Shown here in pieces: positions 12,146 through 23,770 of a stretch of 64,000 nt of DNA. The notes below the pieces were generated by a model. The model saw only the letters and a program-made list of their open reading frames with translations. It did no database searches and had not been told where the DNA came from. Position numbers and translations under genes: made by a program. Source of the stretch: Primulina eburnea (taxonomy: Eukaryota > Streptophyta > Magnoliopsida > Lamiales > Gesneriaceae). The number at the start of each line of letters is the position of its first letter. Positions within the stretch are counted from its first letter, which is position 1. The stretch spans positions 8,626,885 to 8,690,884 of the forward strand of contig NC_133102.1 of assembly GCF_022965805.1 (NCBI RefSeq). Direction: 5' to 3'.

Positions 12146-12656
12146 ATTCTCCCACTCAAGAACATTTTGTGAATTCGATCAGACCTGCAACAGTTTTGCA
12201 ATATTCCAACTTCCATTTCAATTCGGCAATGTCTTGGTCATCATATCAGATCCATTTTCATCTGTGTGAATTTTCTCAAGTTTTAACAACTTCTTCTCCA
12301 ATGCAACATTTATCCAATGATAGCGAACATCAATATACTTTGATCTTGAATGCATTGAAGGATTCTTTCCAAGATGAATTTCACTCTAACTGTCACAGAA
12401 CAACTTGAATTGATTTTGCACAAAACTCAATTCCTCCAAAAACCCTTTCATCTATAATAGCTCATTGCATGTCTCAGTTGCTGCAATGAACTCCGCTTCA
12501 GTGGTTGACAATGCTACACATTTTTGCAACTTTGATTGTCATGACACAGCTCCCCCTGTAAATGTAATCAGGTATCCTGATGTGGATTTTCGGGAGTCAA
12601 CATCTCATGACATTTCTGCATCAGTGTAACCTACAAGCTCAAGTCTGGTTCCTCCA

Positions 12657-12840
12657 TGTGATACCCTTGTCCCACATCTGAAAAATTAAAGATTTAAAAT
12701 GAGTTTATAAAGGGCTACAATGGACTTCTATAGCAACCTGGGTTAATCATTTTCGTAAAGCGAGGACGAATACGAAGTAGTTGCTATAAGGGCCCATTGT
12801 GCAGTTACGCAGGCGCGGGCACGGGCTTGGGGCGTATACA
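12657..12840 (+). repeat. Left LTR of the TRIM (184 bp)
   Basis: It carries a TATA-like gtttataaaggg about 45 bp in, and ends ggggcgtataca. The right copy is nearly identical apart from small changes close to the 3' end. Confidence 0.92.
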
Positions 12841-12841
12841 G

Positions 12842-12854
12842 TGGTATCAGAGCC
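12842..12854 (+). other. Primer-binding site 1 of the TRIM
   Basis: tggtatcagagcc, complementary to the 3' end of initiator tRNA-Met, one base after the left LTR. Confidence 0.88.
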
Positions 12855-13008
12855 GACCTCTCTTAGTACGGTGTGGTTCAGGGACGAATCAAGCGGAAGC
12901 TGGTGGGCATGTGAGGCCCGGGGCCGAAGAGGGCGGGGGGTGATCGCCGGTGCCATCAGTTGCACGGACAATGAGCGGCTCCTGGCAGGCTTCTAGGTGG
13001 AGGGAACA

Positions 13009-13305
13009 TGAATGAACCGACCTACATGGGAATGAGAGGGATTCCTAGACTGTTTAATGTAATGGACTGTACAGTTGAAGAGGGCTTAAAAGATTTGATT
13101 GGTACTACTCATATCACAAAGGTGCATCTTCTTTTCGGTAGCTCATCACATAAAAACTCCAAAGTTAAGCGTGCTCGACTTTGGGCAATTTTGGGATGGG
13201 TGACCTCCTGGGAAGTTTCCTAGGGTGCGTGTGAGTGAGGACAGAAGCACGCTGGAAAGACTCGTCTTGATACAGTGAGGACAGTCGTCGAATCTGGGGC
13301 GTGAC
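13009..13305 (+). repeat. Cassandra-like LTR segment inside the TRIM
   Basis: The segment runs from about tgaatgaaccgacc to ggggcgtgaca and is followed three bases later by a tRNA-Met primer-binding site. It holds a 5S rRNA-like domain. LTRs of roughly 240-350 bp carrying a 5S domain are the hallmark of the Cassandra TRIM family (established knowledge). There is no target duplication around it (gaaca against gaatg), which favours recombination or template switching over a nested insertion. The left edge is approximate. Confidence 0.7.
13155..13228 (+). repeat. 5S rRNA-like domain (Cassandra type, not a functional 5S gene)
   Basis: The sequence matches the 3' two thirds of plant 5S rRNA as I know it. 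It has the A-box-like aaagttaagcgtgctcg and the C-box-like ggatgggtgacctcctggga, which are internal RNA polymerase III promoter elements. The 5' third and the stretch between the boxes diverge from a true 5S gene. It is therefore a retrotransposon-borne promoter/structure module rather than an rRNA gene. Confidence 0.85.
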
Positions 13306-13309
13306 AGAA

Positions 13310-13322
13310 TGGTATCAGAGCC
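13310..13322 (+). other. Primer-binding site 2 inside the TRIM
   Basis: A second tggtatcagagcc lies directly after the Cassandra-like LTR end. Two primer-binding sites within one element indicate a chimeric origin. Confidence 0.8.
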
Positions 13323-13527
13323 GGTCACCGGCATGAAATACCAAGAAATAAGTGCTATGCGGGGCAAAGTTCTACGTGCATGAGAGCCACCTCTTGAACC
13401 TGCGGGACAAAGTGCTACATGACGGGAGCCACCTCTTGAACCTGTAGGAGCCACCTCTAGATTCTCGGTGCTGGTGGATCGAGTGGTCAGGCCGCGACGA
13501 GGACGTCGCGTTCTGAAGGAGGGGTGA

Positions 13528-13705
13528 TTGTGATACCCTTGTCCCACATCTGAAAAATTAAAGATTTAAAATGAGTTTATAAAGGGCTACAATGGACTTC
13601 TATAGCAACTTGGGATAATCATTTTCGTAAAGCGAGGACGAATACGAAGTAGTTGCTATAAGGGCCCATTGTGCAGTTACGCAGGCACGGGATCGGGGCG
13701 TGACA
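13528..13705 (+). repeat. Right LTR of the TRIM (178 bp)
   Basis: Direct repeat of 12657-12840, starting TGTGATACCC right after a purine-rich tract and ending tgaca, followed by the target duplication ctcca. Confidence 0.92.
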
Positions 13706-16527
13706 CTCCAAAACTCAATTTATATTTAGAGGTTCCTCGTAATTATCTGAATATCCATTTTACTACAACCCAATGTTCATCTCTCGGTTTTGAAAGGAAT
13801 CTACTCACTACTCCCACAGATTGATAAATCTGGTCGAGCACATACCATGTCATGCATCAAACTTTCAAAAGCTGAAGCATATGAGACAATTTTCATTTCT
13901 GCTTCTCATCCTTTGTAACAGGACTCTGCTTTGAGTTCAAATTGAAGTTGTTGGCAAGAGGACATGTAACCGCTTTGGCTTGGTCCATGTTAAATCTTTG
14001 AAGTACCTTCATAATATATTTCTCCTGCGACAACCAGGTCTTCTTGGCATACCTATCTCAATGGATTTTCGTGCCAATAATTCTTTTTGCTGGCCCCAAG
14101 TCTTCATAGAAAAAATCTTGCTTAATTGCTTCTTTAGGCCTTTGCTTTCAGAAGCATCTTTGTCAACAATCAACATGTCATCTACACAGAGCAGAAGCAC
14201 CATCAAATCATCATCAAAGGTATTTTTGACAAACACACAATGATCTTCAGTGGTTTTTCTTGAATCCTATTGAGTTATCACTGATTCAAACTTTTTGTGC
14301 CATTATCCTGGTGCTTGCTTGAGACCGTACAAACTCTTCTTTATTCTGTACACGAGGTCCTCTTTTCCCTTCTCCGCAGACCCCTATGGTTGCTCCATTT
14401 AGATTTATTCCTACAAATCCCCATGAAGGAATGCGATCTTGACACCCATTTGTTCCATCTCCAGATCAAACCCAGCTGCTAACGCTTGTGAACTCCGGAT
14501 GGATGCCATCTTCACCACAAGTGAAAATATTTAGTCAAAGTCGACCCCATGTTTTTGTTCGAAACCTTTGACGACAGTTCTAGCTTTGAATCTTGGTTGA
14601 CTACTGTGTTATTAAAGCTTCAACCTGAGCACCCACTTATTCTTCAAAGATTCTTACATTTCGCCAACTTCACCAACTCAAATGTCTCATTTTCATACGA
14701 GGACTGCGTTTCATCTTGCATAGCCTCATCCACTTCTCCTTGTGTTCACATGTAGTAGATTTCTCGAAGCTCTCTGGTTCTCCTCGTGTCAGTTGGCAGT
14801 ATATATTCATTTGAGGAATATTTGGTTGAGGGTCGCATTTCTCTTCCAGAATGTGTGGTCATGGTGCCACGAGAATTTTCTGTTTGTGATTCACTATGAA
14901 CAGGGATCTTATCATCATTCTCATGATCGTTTTGTAATTCTTCACCTTCAACCAGTTGTGGATTTACCATTGAAGGCCACCATTCCAGATCTTGTTCAGA
15001 TCCAGAATTCTCATTTCCCACAATCTCAAAAACTTCATTCTCCCGAAATACGACAACACGACTTCTTATATGTTTTTTGAGATCTGTATTCTAAAACTTG
15101 TAACCAAGTTGATCCTCGCCATGCATTTTCTTGTATTGACATCCAACTCTTGTCTTTCATCTTTTGGTATATGAACATGAACAACACACCCAAATATCCA
15201 CAAATGACTATAGGAAACTTTTTTGCCTTGTCACACCTACTCCGGGACATCGTAATTGAGAGGAACACAAGGTGAGCGATTCAATATATATCCAACAGCA
15301 ACCACGGTCTCAACCCAAAATTCCTTAGTCAGCTTTGCATGTGAGAGCATGATTATATCTCTTTCTGCCAAAGTTATATTCATCCTTTCAGCTAATCCGT
15401 TGAGTTGTAGTGTCTTTTGATGTCCGATTCAATTCCTTTTGCATATTTATCAAAGGATTCAATGTATTATCCTCCATTATCTGTTCGAATACATTTGTGT
15501 TTTATGTATGTTCGTCGTTCAACCAAGTTTAAAAAATTATTGAATGTTTCCGCTACTTGATCCTTGGTTTTGAGTGTCCACACCCAAATTTTCCGAGAAT
15601 GATCATCGATAAAAGTTACTCAGTACCTTGCTCCTCCTAGCCATAATGGCATCAGATCACATAGATCTGAGAGCATCATATCTAGAATTTTATCGGCTCT
15701 TCTAGGAGGTGAACTTTTGAACGATATCTTATTTTGTTTTCCGGCTAAGTAGTTCGTGCATTGTTTCATATAAACCTGCTTTATACCGGGCAGAACTTGC
15801 TTGCTCACAAGACATGTAAGAGTTTTTTCACTTATATGGCCAAGACGTCGGTACCACAATTCTATTGAGTTTTCTTCCCTTGCATAGTTCACACATTCAG
15901 AATGATTTTCCTGAATTATATACACCTTCGACATCTTTAATATTTTTGACACCACAAGTGATCCTCTTGAAATCTTACATATCCCATTTCGAAAGGTTGT
16001 GCAGAAACCTTCTTCATCGAGTCTTTCGACCGATGTCATCAGACTTAAGGTCTTTCAGGATCAGTGTAGAGCTATCTATGGTATTCAAGCTCACATCTCT
16101 ATTTCCCACGACTCTGGACAAGTCGTTATTCCCCATCCCGACCACACCAAAGTCCCCTTGTATGTAGGATGTATTCGTTCTCTTTGAGATGTGACATTGA
16201 CTGTTGCTTCATTATCGATCACCCAACTAGTTACTTGAGTTGCCAAATTTACGAACTCACATCTCTAGCTCGTGAACAACATTGAATTCGTCAATGGTGT
16301 TTGTCATCATTGGTTTCATGTTTTTATTTTGAATACCGAAAATATTTTTTAATATGTTTGTTTTCTCCACGGCGATAACACTTTACATTAGCATATCTCT
16401 CCGAGTACTTGTTTCTTCTTGGCTTTTGATTTGTGTTTTTATCTTGATCTTACTTCTCCCCCTTGACTCAGCAGCCAAAACATCTGACTGTAAGGTAGAG
16501 GATCCTTGAGATCTCCGTCTCATGTCT

Positions 16528-16970
16528 TCATTCAAGATTGCCACTCCTGATGAAGTCCATACTTACGACTCCTCCTGTTGTTGTCTCCGTGAGTGATACC
16601 TTCAAAGTCTCCCAAGGCTCTGGCATTGAAGCTAGCACAATCAGAGTTATCACCTTGTCATCAAGTTTTATGTTCATACTTGATAATTGCTCCACGAATC
16701 CTCGAATCTCATTCAGATGAAAAGCTTGCTTTAATAGAACAATTTGTTGTTGCCACTTTTGGATGCATATAGTGTCTCCAACTTCGTCCAAAGCATACAA
16801 GCAAGTGTCTCGTTACAAATATGATTGTATATGTTGTCATCGACAAATTGTCGGATGTACCCACAGACTTGCTCGAGCTCGAAGTTCCATTCAGCATTTG
16901 ATTTATCATCTGGTTTAGATTCACTGAACACCGGTAGGTGCATCTTGGTGATGAATAGAAGATCTTTCAT
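16528..16970 (-). pseudogene. Copia gag pseudogene (UBN2-type)
   Basis: Minus-strand fragments show the Copia gag pattern: an N-terminal part ending in a Trp/Leu-rich helix (LWTKLETLYASK) and then LLKQAFHLNEIRGFVEQLSS followed by LDDKVITLIVLASMPEPWE. The two parts are in different frames, so at least one frameshift lies near 16730. No zinc knuckle survives in frame. Confidence 0.8.
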
Positions 16971-17188
16971 TTTATTTTTTTGAATTGATAATTAGAGCCA
17001 TTAAGGCTAATCATCTTGCTTGTGCGTACCTCCATCTTTTGAGACTGCTACCAACTAATTAATCATCAAAGTCTGACACAAAAGAACCACATGCCTAATA
17101 CTGTCTAGAAAACATTTTCTGATGTGGAAGTTTAGATTAAGCTGCAACCACAGAACATACGAGGACTTTGTGTCGTATTTGAGAACCT

Positions 17189-17201
17189 GTCTCTGATACC
17201 A
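17189..17201 (-). other. Primer-binding site of the Tork-like Copia
   Basis: On the minus strand tggtatcagagac starts two bases inside the 5' LTR end at 17204. It matches initiator tRNA-Met over 11-12 bases. Confidence 0.85.
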
Positions 17202-17203
17202 GT

Positions 17204-17698
17204 TGTTGGGATATCAGGTAAATAAACAAGGTAACATTGTAGCAGAACATCAGAAGTAATATCAACCATGAATAAGATGAACACCAATATTTATAGTGGT
17301 TCATCCTAATATTGGGCTACATTCACTTTAAATCTCTCAAGAAGATCAATTCTTTATTAATAACAAAAAAGACAAGAGAATTGAGAAAACAAAGTATTCC
17401 ACTCATAACACTCACTTTTTCTCCACTAATCATATTCTTTCCAAGGATATATCTCATACTAAATTTTTTATCTCACTTCTACACTTATGATTGTAGATGA
17501 GAGAGATTTTATGTTTCGGTATGATTTTGAAATGAAGAATATATGTGTATTTATGCGTGAAGTTCAGGAAAAAAACAAAAAATAACACATCATTGCTCAC
17601 ATAATCAAACCAAACATTTTTTACTAACTCAAACCATATGTTAATTATTTGTCAAATTGTGTTTTTGAATTTCCCATATGGTTCCTTGAATATTAGCA
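17204..17698 (-). repeat. 5' LTR (minus orientation) of the Tork-like Copia
   Basis: 495 bp, TGTTGGGATATC...ttagca, homologous to 11626-12145, followed by gttac, the diverged target duplication. Confidence 0.88.
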
Positions 17699-18607
17699 GT
17701 TACTTCATAGTTCATAGCATGTCCATAAACTGCAACAATGGGGAGTCCACTTTCTTCTCTTTCACATGACTATAATCATTTAAAAATTTTCATATGTCGT
17801 GGAACATTATATATAAAATATCAATACTTCTACCAAAGTCATTGTATTCTCATAAATGTATGTTTTTTATTTGAGAAAGCAATGTGTCATGACAAATTAA
17901 ATTTAATTCATTCATTTGTATTTGTTTCTTGTTTCATAATTAGTCAGTTATTGTTTGTTTCTTATCATTAGTTATTTTATTTATTATTTTCATCATTTTG
18001 ATTTGTTTAAATTTTTTTTGCAATATCATATTTCTCTCCATGTTATGTGAAACTAAATTCAATGTTTAAGCTTGTGATTGAATCATATGAAATTAATTGG
18101 TTTCCTTCCAACTAACTGGTCAAGACTTGTTTATATGATACATCTGTTCATCTTTTCACCATTCCAAACAGAAATTTTACAAATCCAAATATTTGTGTCT
18201 TCGGTTCACCCAAGTTTTGAGATTCTCGGTGGTGTTAAAAAACCCAAATAAGGCCAAATAAAACATAGATATTAACAATTTATCGAGTATTAATTTATAA
18301 AATTATATCGTATTTTTATAATTCAACTTTCCGTAAAAAAATTTAGAATAAGGTGTTCCAAGCTGCAAATAGAAAAAATTTCACAAGCCAACAACCATAT
18401 TAATTTGCCAGTACTTCGAAGCATGCTGCCAAGTAGTAACACTCTCTCCAACAAATCCAAAGTAAACCAATGCACAAACTGAAACCTATTTTACATGGTG
18501 TAATGCTAAACGTGGCTTACAGAGTGAATTTGTCACACAGTTCAACGTGACAGAAACACGAGCAATTCCGAACTCCAGCTCGATGTGGCCTTCCAAATGC
18601 CTGGATG
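17699..18607. other. Intergenic DNA and 3' flank of the E2 gene
   Basis: AT-rich sequence with no supportable ORF. The part next to 18608 is probably the 3' untranslated region of the minus-strand E2 gene. I cannot place the polyadenylation site with confidence. Confidence 0.5.
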
Positions 18608-21600
18608 TTAATCTGCCGTCCAACTTTGTTCCACACTTTCCCTTACTCTCCGATTATATTCTCGCTTGTTCTCACTGAACATTCGAGCAGCTTCAGAATT
18701 CGCGGGAGAATTGGGATTTGGGTCGCATAACAATGACTGTAATAAAAACACAAGGGATAAATCAAGATTGGTTTTACAACTGATGTTAACATGAGGGTGG
18801 AAAGTACAAAATGTTGGAAATTTTTTGGTGAGACGTTTCTGTGAGCAATACAATTTATAGAGGATCCAATATTCTATTTGCTTTAATCATGGGTCGAAAT
18901 AAAAAAAAAAAAACACACTGTGATTCATGGTCTAAACATACCGAGTCACAGTTTCTTACATGGAAAGCTAAAAGCTGTGATCTACTGTGTCTCTAGTGAT
19001 CCAGGTATGCTTCGGTGAGACTCTTTACTTTATAGACTTGACATGTTATGTGCGACTGTAATGTATGCTGCTACTACTATACGTGAGGGATAAAATGAGC
19101 ATTATCCTTTGGACCGTTTTCACATTGGATTTGGCTGTACAGCTGTAATATTAACAGCAAATTCTAGTACAATTCACAAATTGTTCCGAAAGAGTAGTTG
19201 CTCCGTGAAGCATCGACGACACATTTCAGAGCAATATTGACCAAATCAAGCAGTCTACTAAAAATATTAGAAGTACTTGTATCACCACCACATGTCATAA
19301 GTTTCAAAAAGATATGTTGTACTAATTTCACAAAGTTTTGATTGAGAAATAGTACACAAAACGAGTATAGCACCCCAGCTGCACCCAGTAAAATGATGGC
19401 ATGACCTCAGCCAAGTTAAAAAAAGCCCATCAACACGCTTAAATTTGATTTGAGCAGTTGCATCAGGATGGTTTCGGTACCTCAGTTATTTCAAATCAAA
19501 TGACCATGTAATTAACAAATGTGTAACAAGTTCGTAACACCCAAAGGATCGATAATTTCCATGAACTTATGAAACATTTAGATATCAAGCTAACATGATT
19601 CAAGAGAAAATTAGACAAGGAAATGGCGAATATTTGCTTTATAATCCTTTTAAAATTTAGAAGATATTGATAGCAATTACCAAAGAATTATCAACTCTAC
19701 ATCCTAACCGACATCATTCAACATTTTGCACATTCTTAAGAGTAAGAATAAGAGCCAATAAACACAGGTTTATAACTGTCTCAGCAATGGTTGCTCAAAT
19801 TTCAGAACTTAAAATTGGGAGAAAAATGAAACCAAACGCACCATTGTTCGTAGAGTTCAAAAAAAAAAAATTGAACTATCAACAAGTTACATGTATAAAC
19901 ATCAACTTTTGTTATTGCATAAAGAGTGCAACGTTCCATTGATCACGAAACCAATCACACAAAATATCTTTCTGTTGGTTACCTATCAGTAGTCTACTAT
20001 CTACCTTTAGTCATTTTAGTTAGCAATCAGCATGGAATTCAGAAAAATGATATCACAAGTTTAGTTCAATAAACAGAAGGTACCTGGATAGAGGTAAGTA
20101 TAGCTGCAACATCATAGATAGGACTCCACTGATTTTGAAGGATGTCCAAGCATATACTTCCATCAGCATAAACTGATAAGAAAAAGTATAATCGTGAATT
20201 TGAGTTCAAGATTAAGTAAAATATCACGTGAATTTGAGCTCAAAATTAAGAAACACATCAAAATTTGAATCAAGGGAAGCATCTTACTATTTGGATGGAA
20301 CATCCGAGAGACAAATCTAACTGTTGGTGGTTTGTTAGGATAGTCTTCCGTAAACTGAAGTGTCAACTTGAACGTTCCTATCACAATCAAAGCATGGCCA
20401 TCAGTTCTGTATATCATGACAATAATAGGAGTAGAAGATATTCAAATGTTTATTTCCATGTTTTCAGAATTGCCGAAGGGGTTTAAGCTCAAAACACACT
20501 TAGCAAGGAACACAACTTTATCAAGGAGAAGGAAGTCTGAACTTTCTCACTTGATAAAGGACAAATTGCGTGAAGACCTGGAGACTCTTTGAAACAAAAC
20601 TATGGTCCAATAACAAACTAATAGAAGCACAATATATACAAGCTTTATCTCAATATTATTTTTAATCGATCCATCAATAAATTATTTTGAAAAGAGAACA
20701 TATTGATCTCTAAAAGAATAGATTTGTTTCTAGAAGAACATTCAAGCATCCTTTGTATGAGAACTGAGTACTAACTCAATTGAAATGTTAGCACCTTCAA
20801 AGTTCACAACAAGGGATGGGGCATATCCATTACCACAATAATCAAGTGTTGGGTGTCTTGTGTTCAAAAAGATAAAATCTTTTTTATGGACCTAATTTTT
20901 TTTTGCATACAGCACATATTACAAGAGCGAAAATAAACACTGCAACATAGATTTACAAAAAGACAGCCAATGAAAACTAGATTATGGATTAGTAATCATC
21001 ACAACTTTTTACCAGAAATTAATAAGTGGGGGCTTCTTGAATATGTTTTATAAAAGCACACAGCAGAAAAGCCACTTAAAAAGGGTACAAGCAACAAGGT
21101 TTTCTACCTTCATCAGACAAAGTAAATAAGCATATATGAACAAATGATAAATACATCGCCATTGAATGCCAAAAAAACAAGAAAGACTGAATTTCCAAAA
21201 ATGTCCAATCATAAAAATGACTCACCTCCATCCCAAGGTGTATCATCAGGACTGCAACCACATGAGAAAAGAAACATAGAATTGATCATGCAGCCATACT
21301 TTTTCCAAAAAATACAGTACAAGTTAAACAGAAAAATCCCAAGTAGCCAGTCGATTCCGACTTGTCTTACAATTATAGACTTTTAACTTGCATTCTCATA
21401 ATTATGGCATTTAGGATTTCAAGATGCAGCAATACTGATTCACCCTACTTTTATCTCTCTTTGTTTTCTTCTTATTATGTCGGGAGTTTTTATCTTATTA
21501 GGTTTACTCGGTTGACATCAGTGCTAGTAAATCGGATTCCTGGACTGAGGCTTAAGGAGTACGCAGCACACAAAAAGACATCATAAACCCCTTGTGCCAT

Positions 21601-22212
21601 GAGATGGCAAAACTTCTTGATTAGCACCCCTCCCAGTTTAAGTGGATTTTTCCCAACTTCAAGAATAAGATTGAGCCAACCAACCAAGAAACTGACAGTC
21701 TTGCAGTAAATCCACGGTTCGCAGCCACGGAACGGTTGTTCCAGAATGGTAATGGTAGCAGGTAGCTACCAAACAAAGCTCCAGACTTAAACAGGCGTGC
21801 TATTATAATGTTGTTTTACCAGAATATAGCTGATTTCTTGGCCACTGAGGAACAGTTTTGATTTCTTCCAAGTTTTCGAGTTTCTTCTATTATTTAATTA
21901 AATATTTTCAAATACTTTTTGAAGTTTCAACATTTTTTTATTTCTTATTATAAAAAATCTGTGACAGTTATTGATAAGTGCAATTTTGCACTTAGATTTT
22001 ATGTGTTTTTAACTCGGATTTATTTTAGTTCTCGAGCCGTGCGATCTTATGCGTTTTGGTGTTGTCTGTCATTTGCAGGAATTCAGGCAGCACCCAATTT
22101 TTGTGACATAAATCAATGTGGAAAGAGATGAGAGCACGGAAAGAAGATCATGTATGCCAAGACATGAAGGAAAATTCAAAAGCAAAGCGCACCTACGCTA
22201 GAGCAGTTTCAG

Positions 22213-22243
<31 letters not shown>

Positions 22244-23325
22244 GAAGAAGAAGAAACAACGAAGCTCAAGCGCACCCGCACCTCTCAAGAGGCGCACCCG
22301 CGCCGTCGTCGTGCACCGCGAGGAAACTTGGCGGCTAGGTTTTAAAAGAAGGCTTTTAACTTATTCAGGAGTACTTTTCGAGCTTTTTAAAGAAGAGGAC
22401 GATTGAAAGAGACGAGAGAGCACTGGAAAGCAATATATCCCGGTACGAAGACAGAGTAGGCGGCATCTAGGGACAGAGAAGCATCTTCAATCATCATTCT
22501 TGTTTCTTTTCTTTCTTAGATCTGTGGATTGATGATTATTTGGAAGAAGTTGCTTTGTTTGACCTTTTAATTGTGTCATGAACTGATCTAATTGACTAGA
22601 GAAATGATGTAACTTGACTTGATACTATGTTGTTTTCCTTTTGATTTATATATTTGAAGTCTTTTCGGTTTATTCCGAGTTTAATGCTTTCGGTTTATTG
22701 GTCATAGATTGTACGATTTAATATTAAGAATATATCGATAGGGTGAGGGGATTTTGAATAAAACCTAGGAAAATACATTGTTGATGTTTATAGAGTTACG
22801 GAGGCCTACAACTCCATTAAAGTATAGAAGAATTGTTGTGCCACTTTCCATTATTTAATGATTGATTTTTTATAGTTATATCAAAATCAATATTAGATCA
22901 TAGTTTATATCCGTCACTTGGGAGAAAGAGCAGAAACTCTAGAATTTTGTCTCATTAATCCTTCGTTCTTGTGAATTTGTGATTAAGTTATTGCGACTTT
23001 CAGTATTTAAAATCAATTCACTTTCGAATTTCTAAATAAAGTTAGGATTATTTTAATTTACAGTACAAGTGTAATTTCAAATTACTCATTCTCCATAAAA
23101 CAATATTCTTAATCATTCACTTACTAAAACTGAAAGTTCCGTAAAACATCGGTGAACCATGGGGGTTACCCACCCAACGGACACAAAAGTAAGAGCTCAC
23201 CCAAATATGACTGCATTCCAGAGCATGATATTATTGTCTTGCGGTGCACCACTAATTCCTGCTGGTGGGTCCTGCTGCAACCTCTTGAAGTCCCTCATCA
23301 GCCTCTTCCTAGCTGGAGTCGACAT
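18608..23325 (-). CDS. UBC2: Ubiquitin-conjugating enzyme E2, RAD6/UBC2 type (152 aa, five coding exons)
   Basis: The product is an E2 that carries ubiquitin on a cysteine and passes it to targets with an E3. Plant RAD6-type E2s act in histone H2B monoubiquitination and DNA-damage tolerance (family knowledge). Coding exons on the minus strand are 23325-23201, 21251-21226, 20377-20288, 20172-20084 and 18736-18608. All junctions are GT...AG and all phases fit, giving exactly 152 codons plus stop, the usual length. Exon 1 begins [17 protein letters not shown]. Exon 3 has the core HPN motif (RMFHPN). Exon 4 has the active site [11 protein letters not shown] with the catalytic Cys at residue 88. 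Exon 5 ends EQSWTAD. One difference from the family as I recall it is Ser for Ile near the C-terminus (VRESVEQ). Introns are 1949, 848, 115 and 1347 bp. Which paralogue (UBC1, 2 or 3) cannot be told, so the symbol is approximate. It is the only clear host gene here and appears intact. Confidence 0.95.
21972..23100. repeat. Possible solo LTR in intron 1 of the E2 gene
   Basis: Within the 1949-bp first coding intron, tgataagtgcaattttgcac begins a block containing the palindrome aagtgcaattttgcactt (21976-21993). Many plant Ty3 LTRs start in a similar way. The block has its own composition, with GC-rich patches around 22262-22330. I did not find the matching end or target duplication (left pentamer gttat), so the right boundary is only a guess. 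Confidence 0.35.
22213..22255. repeat. ATA/AAG trinucleotide microsatellite
   Basis: About ten ATA units followed by about four AAG units, inside intron 1 of the E2 gene. Confidence 0.95.
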
Positions 23326-23770
23326 TTTAATCTACAGATAACAATAGATTCAACATTAATCAGCACAAGTAAGATATCGGACAACTTATTGACTGAAAAA
23401 GGAGGGTAAACAACAAAAAGAAACATTTCATCTTCCTGTCCACTAATTATTTGCAATTCAAAATCAACTCAATTCAAAAGTCATGCAGCTCAACTTATAA
23501 ACCAATAATTTACTATAAGTAGAAACCGAAATCCCATCACAATCAAGATTCTCAACAATTTCTTTGCTGGCTAGATCTGCTTCCGATCGATTACTATCAT
23601 CATTAGCATAAACAACATAACCATTCGTGAGCATAACACACAAAAAGAAATAGATAATTTACCTTGAAGGGATAAATCGAAACCCTTATGATTAGGGTTC
23701 GGGCTGCCGAGTTGTGGCTCGTGGAAAATGGAAGGAGAGAAGATCGAGTTTCGTGCTCTCGATATATCTG
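23326..23770 (-). promoter_or_regulatory. 5' UTR with an intron, and proximal promoter of the E2 gene
   Basis: Immediately upstream of the ATG, the minus strand reads ctgtag then attaaaATG, a splice acceptor six bases before the start codon. A good donor (cttcaag/gtaaattatc) is at 23662. A 331-bp intron (23332-23662) in the 5' UTR is therefore likely; a 5' UTR intron in this gene family is plausible. Upstream, the minus strand has a TATA-like gatatatc near 23760 and an inverted CCAAT (attggct) near 23827. Splice sites are seen; use is inferred. Confidence 0.6.

Larger units (their letters stand above)
12657..13705 (+). mobile_element. TRIM retrotransposon with an embedded Cassandra-like LTR
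   Basis: Terminal direct repeats of 184 bp (12657-12840) and 178 bp (13528-13705) start TGTGATACCCTTGTCCCACA and end TACA/GACA. A perfect 5-bp target duplication CTCCA flanks the element (12652-12656, 13706-13710). The primer-binding site tggtatcagagcc (initiator tRNA-Met type) follows the left repeat by one base; ggaggggtgatt before the right repeat is the polypurine tract. Inside lies a roughly 300-bp stretch with a 5S rRNA-like domain, then a second copy of the primer-binding site. There is no gag or pol. Small size, LTRs under 200 bp and lack of coding fit a TRIM. It inserted into the RNase H region of the Tork-like Copia and must move with proteins supplied in trans. Confidence 0.9.
12420..16100 (-). 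pseudogene. Copia pol pseudogene (integrase, RT, RNase H remnants)
   Basis: Read on the minus strand, 15620-16039 holds the GAG-pre-integrase region (motif ELWYRRLGHIS) and the start of integrase. About 14009-14236 contains the RT motif LLLCVDDMLIV, the YVDD-type catalytic box of Copia. About 12430-12620 encodes the RNase H tail (STSGYLITFTGGAVS followed, after a stop, by KLQKCVALSTTEAEFIAAT). That stop is TGA where the family has Trp (TGG). Frameshifts and stops between these islands make the gene non-functional. The TRIM at 12657-13705 splits the region between RT and the RNase H tail. Confidence 0.85.
11626..17698 (-). mobile_element. Decayed Copia (Tork-like) LTR retrotransposon
   Basis: Two direct LTRs start TGTTGGGATATCAGG and end ttagca (11626-12145 and 17204-17698). 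Flanking pentamers are gttat on the left and gttac on the right, a 4/5 target duplication. The element reads on the minus strand: the primer-binding site lies by the right LTR and the polypurine tract (rc of attctcccactcaag, about 12146-12160) by the left LTR. Domain order on the minus strand is gag, GAG-pre-integrase/integrase, reverse transcriptase, RNase H, which is the Copia order. All ORFs are broken. A TRIM inserted in the RNase H region adds 1049 bp. Tork is inferred from the gag and LTR style. Confidence 0.88.

Noticed and set aside
13155..13228. True 5S rRNA gene
   Set aside because: The 5' third is absent and the middle diverges; it is inside a retrotransposon LTR-like segment.
12747..13547. 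ORFs of 74-133 aa with Arg/Pro-rich sequence
   Set aside because: They fall within the TRIM LTR and internal region, which are non-coding in this class.
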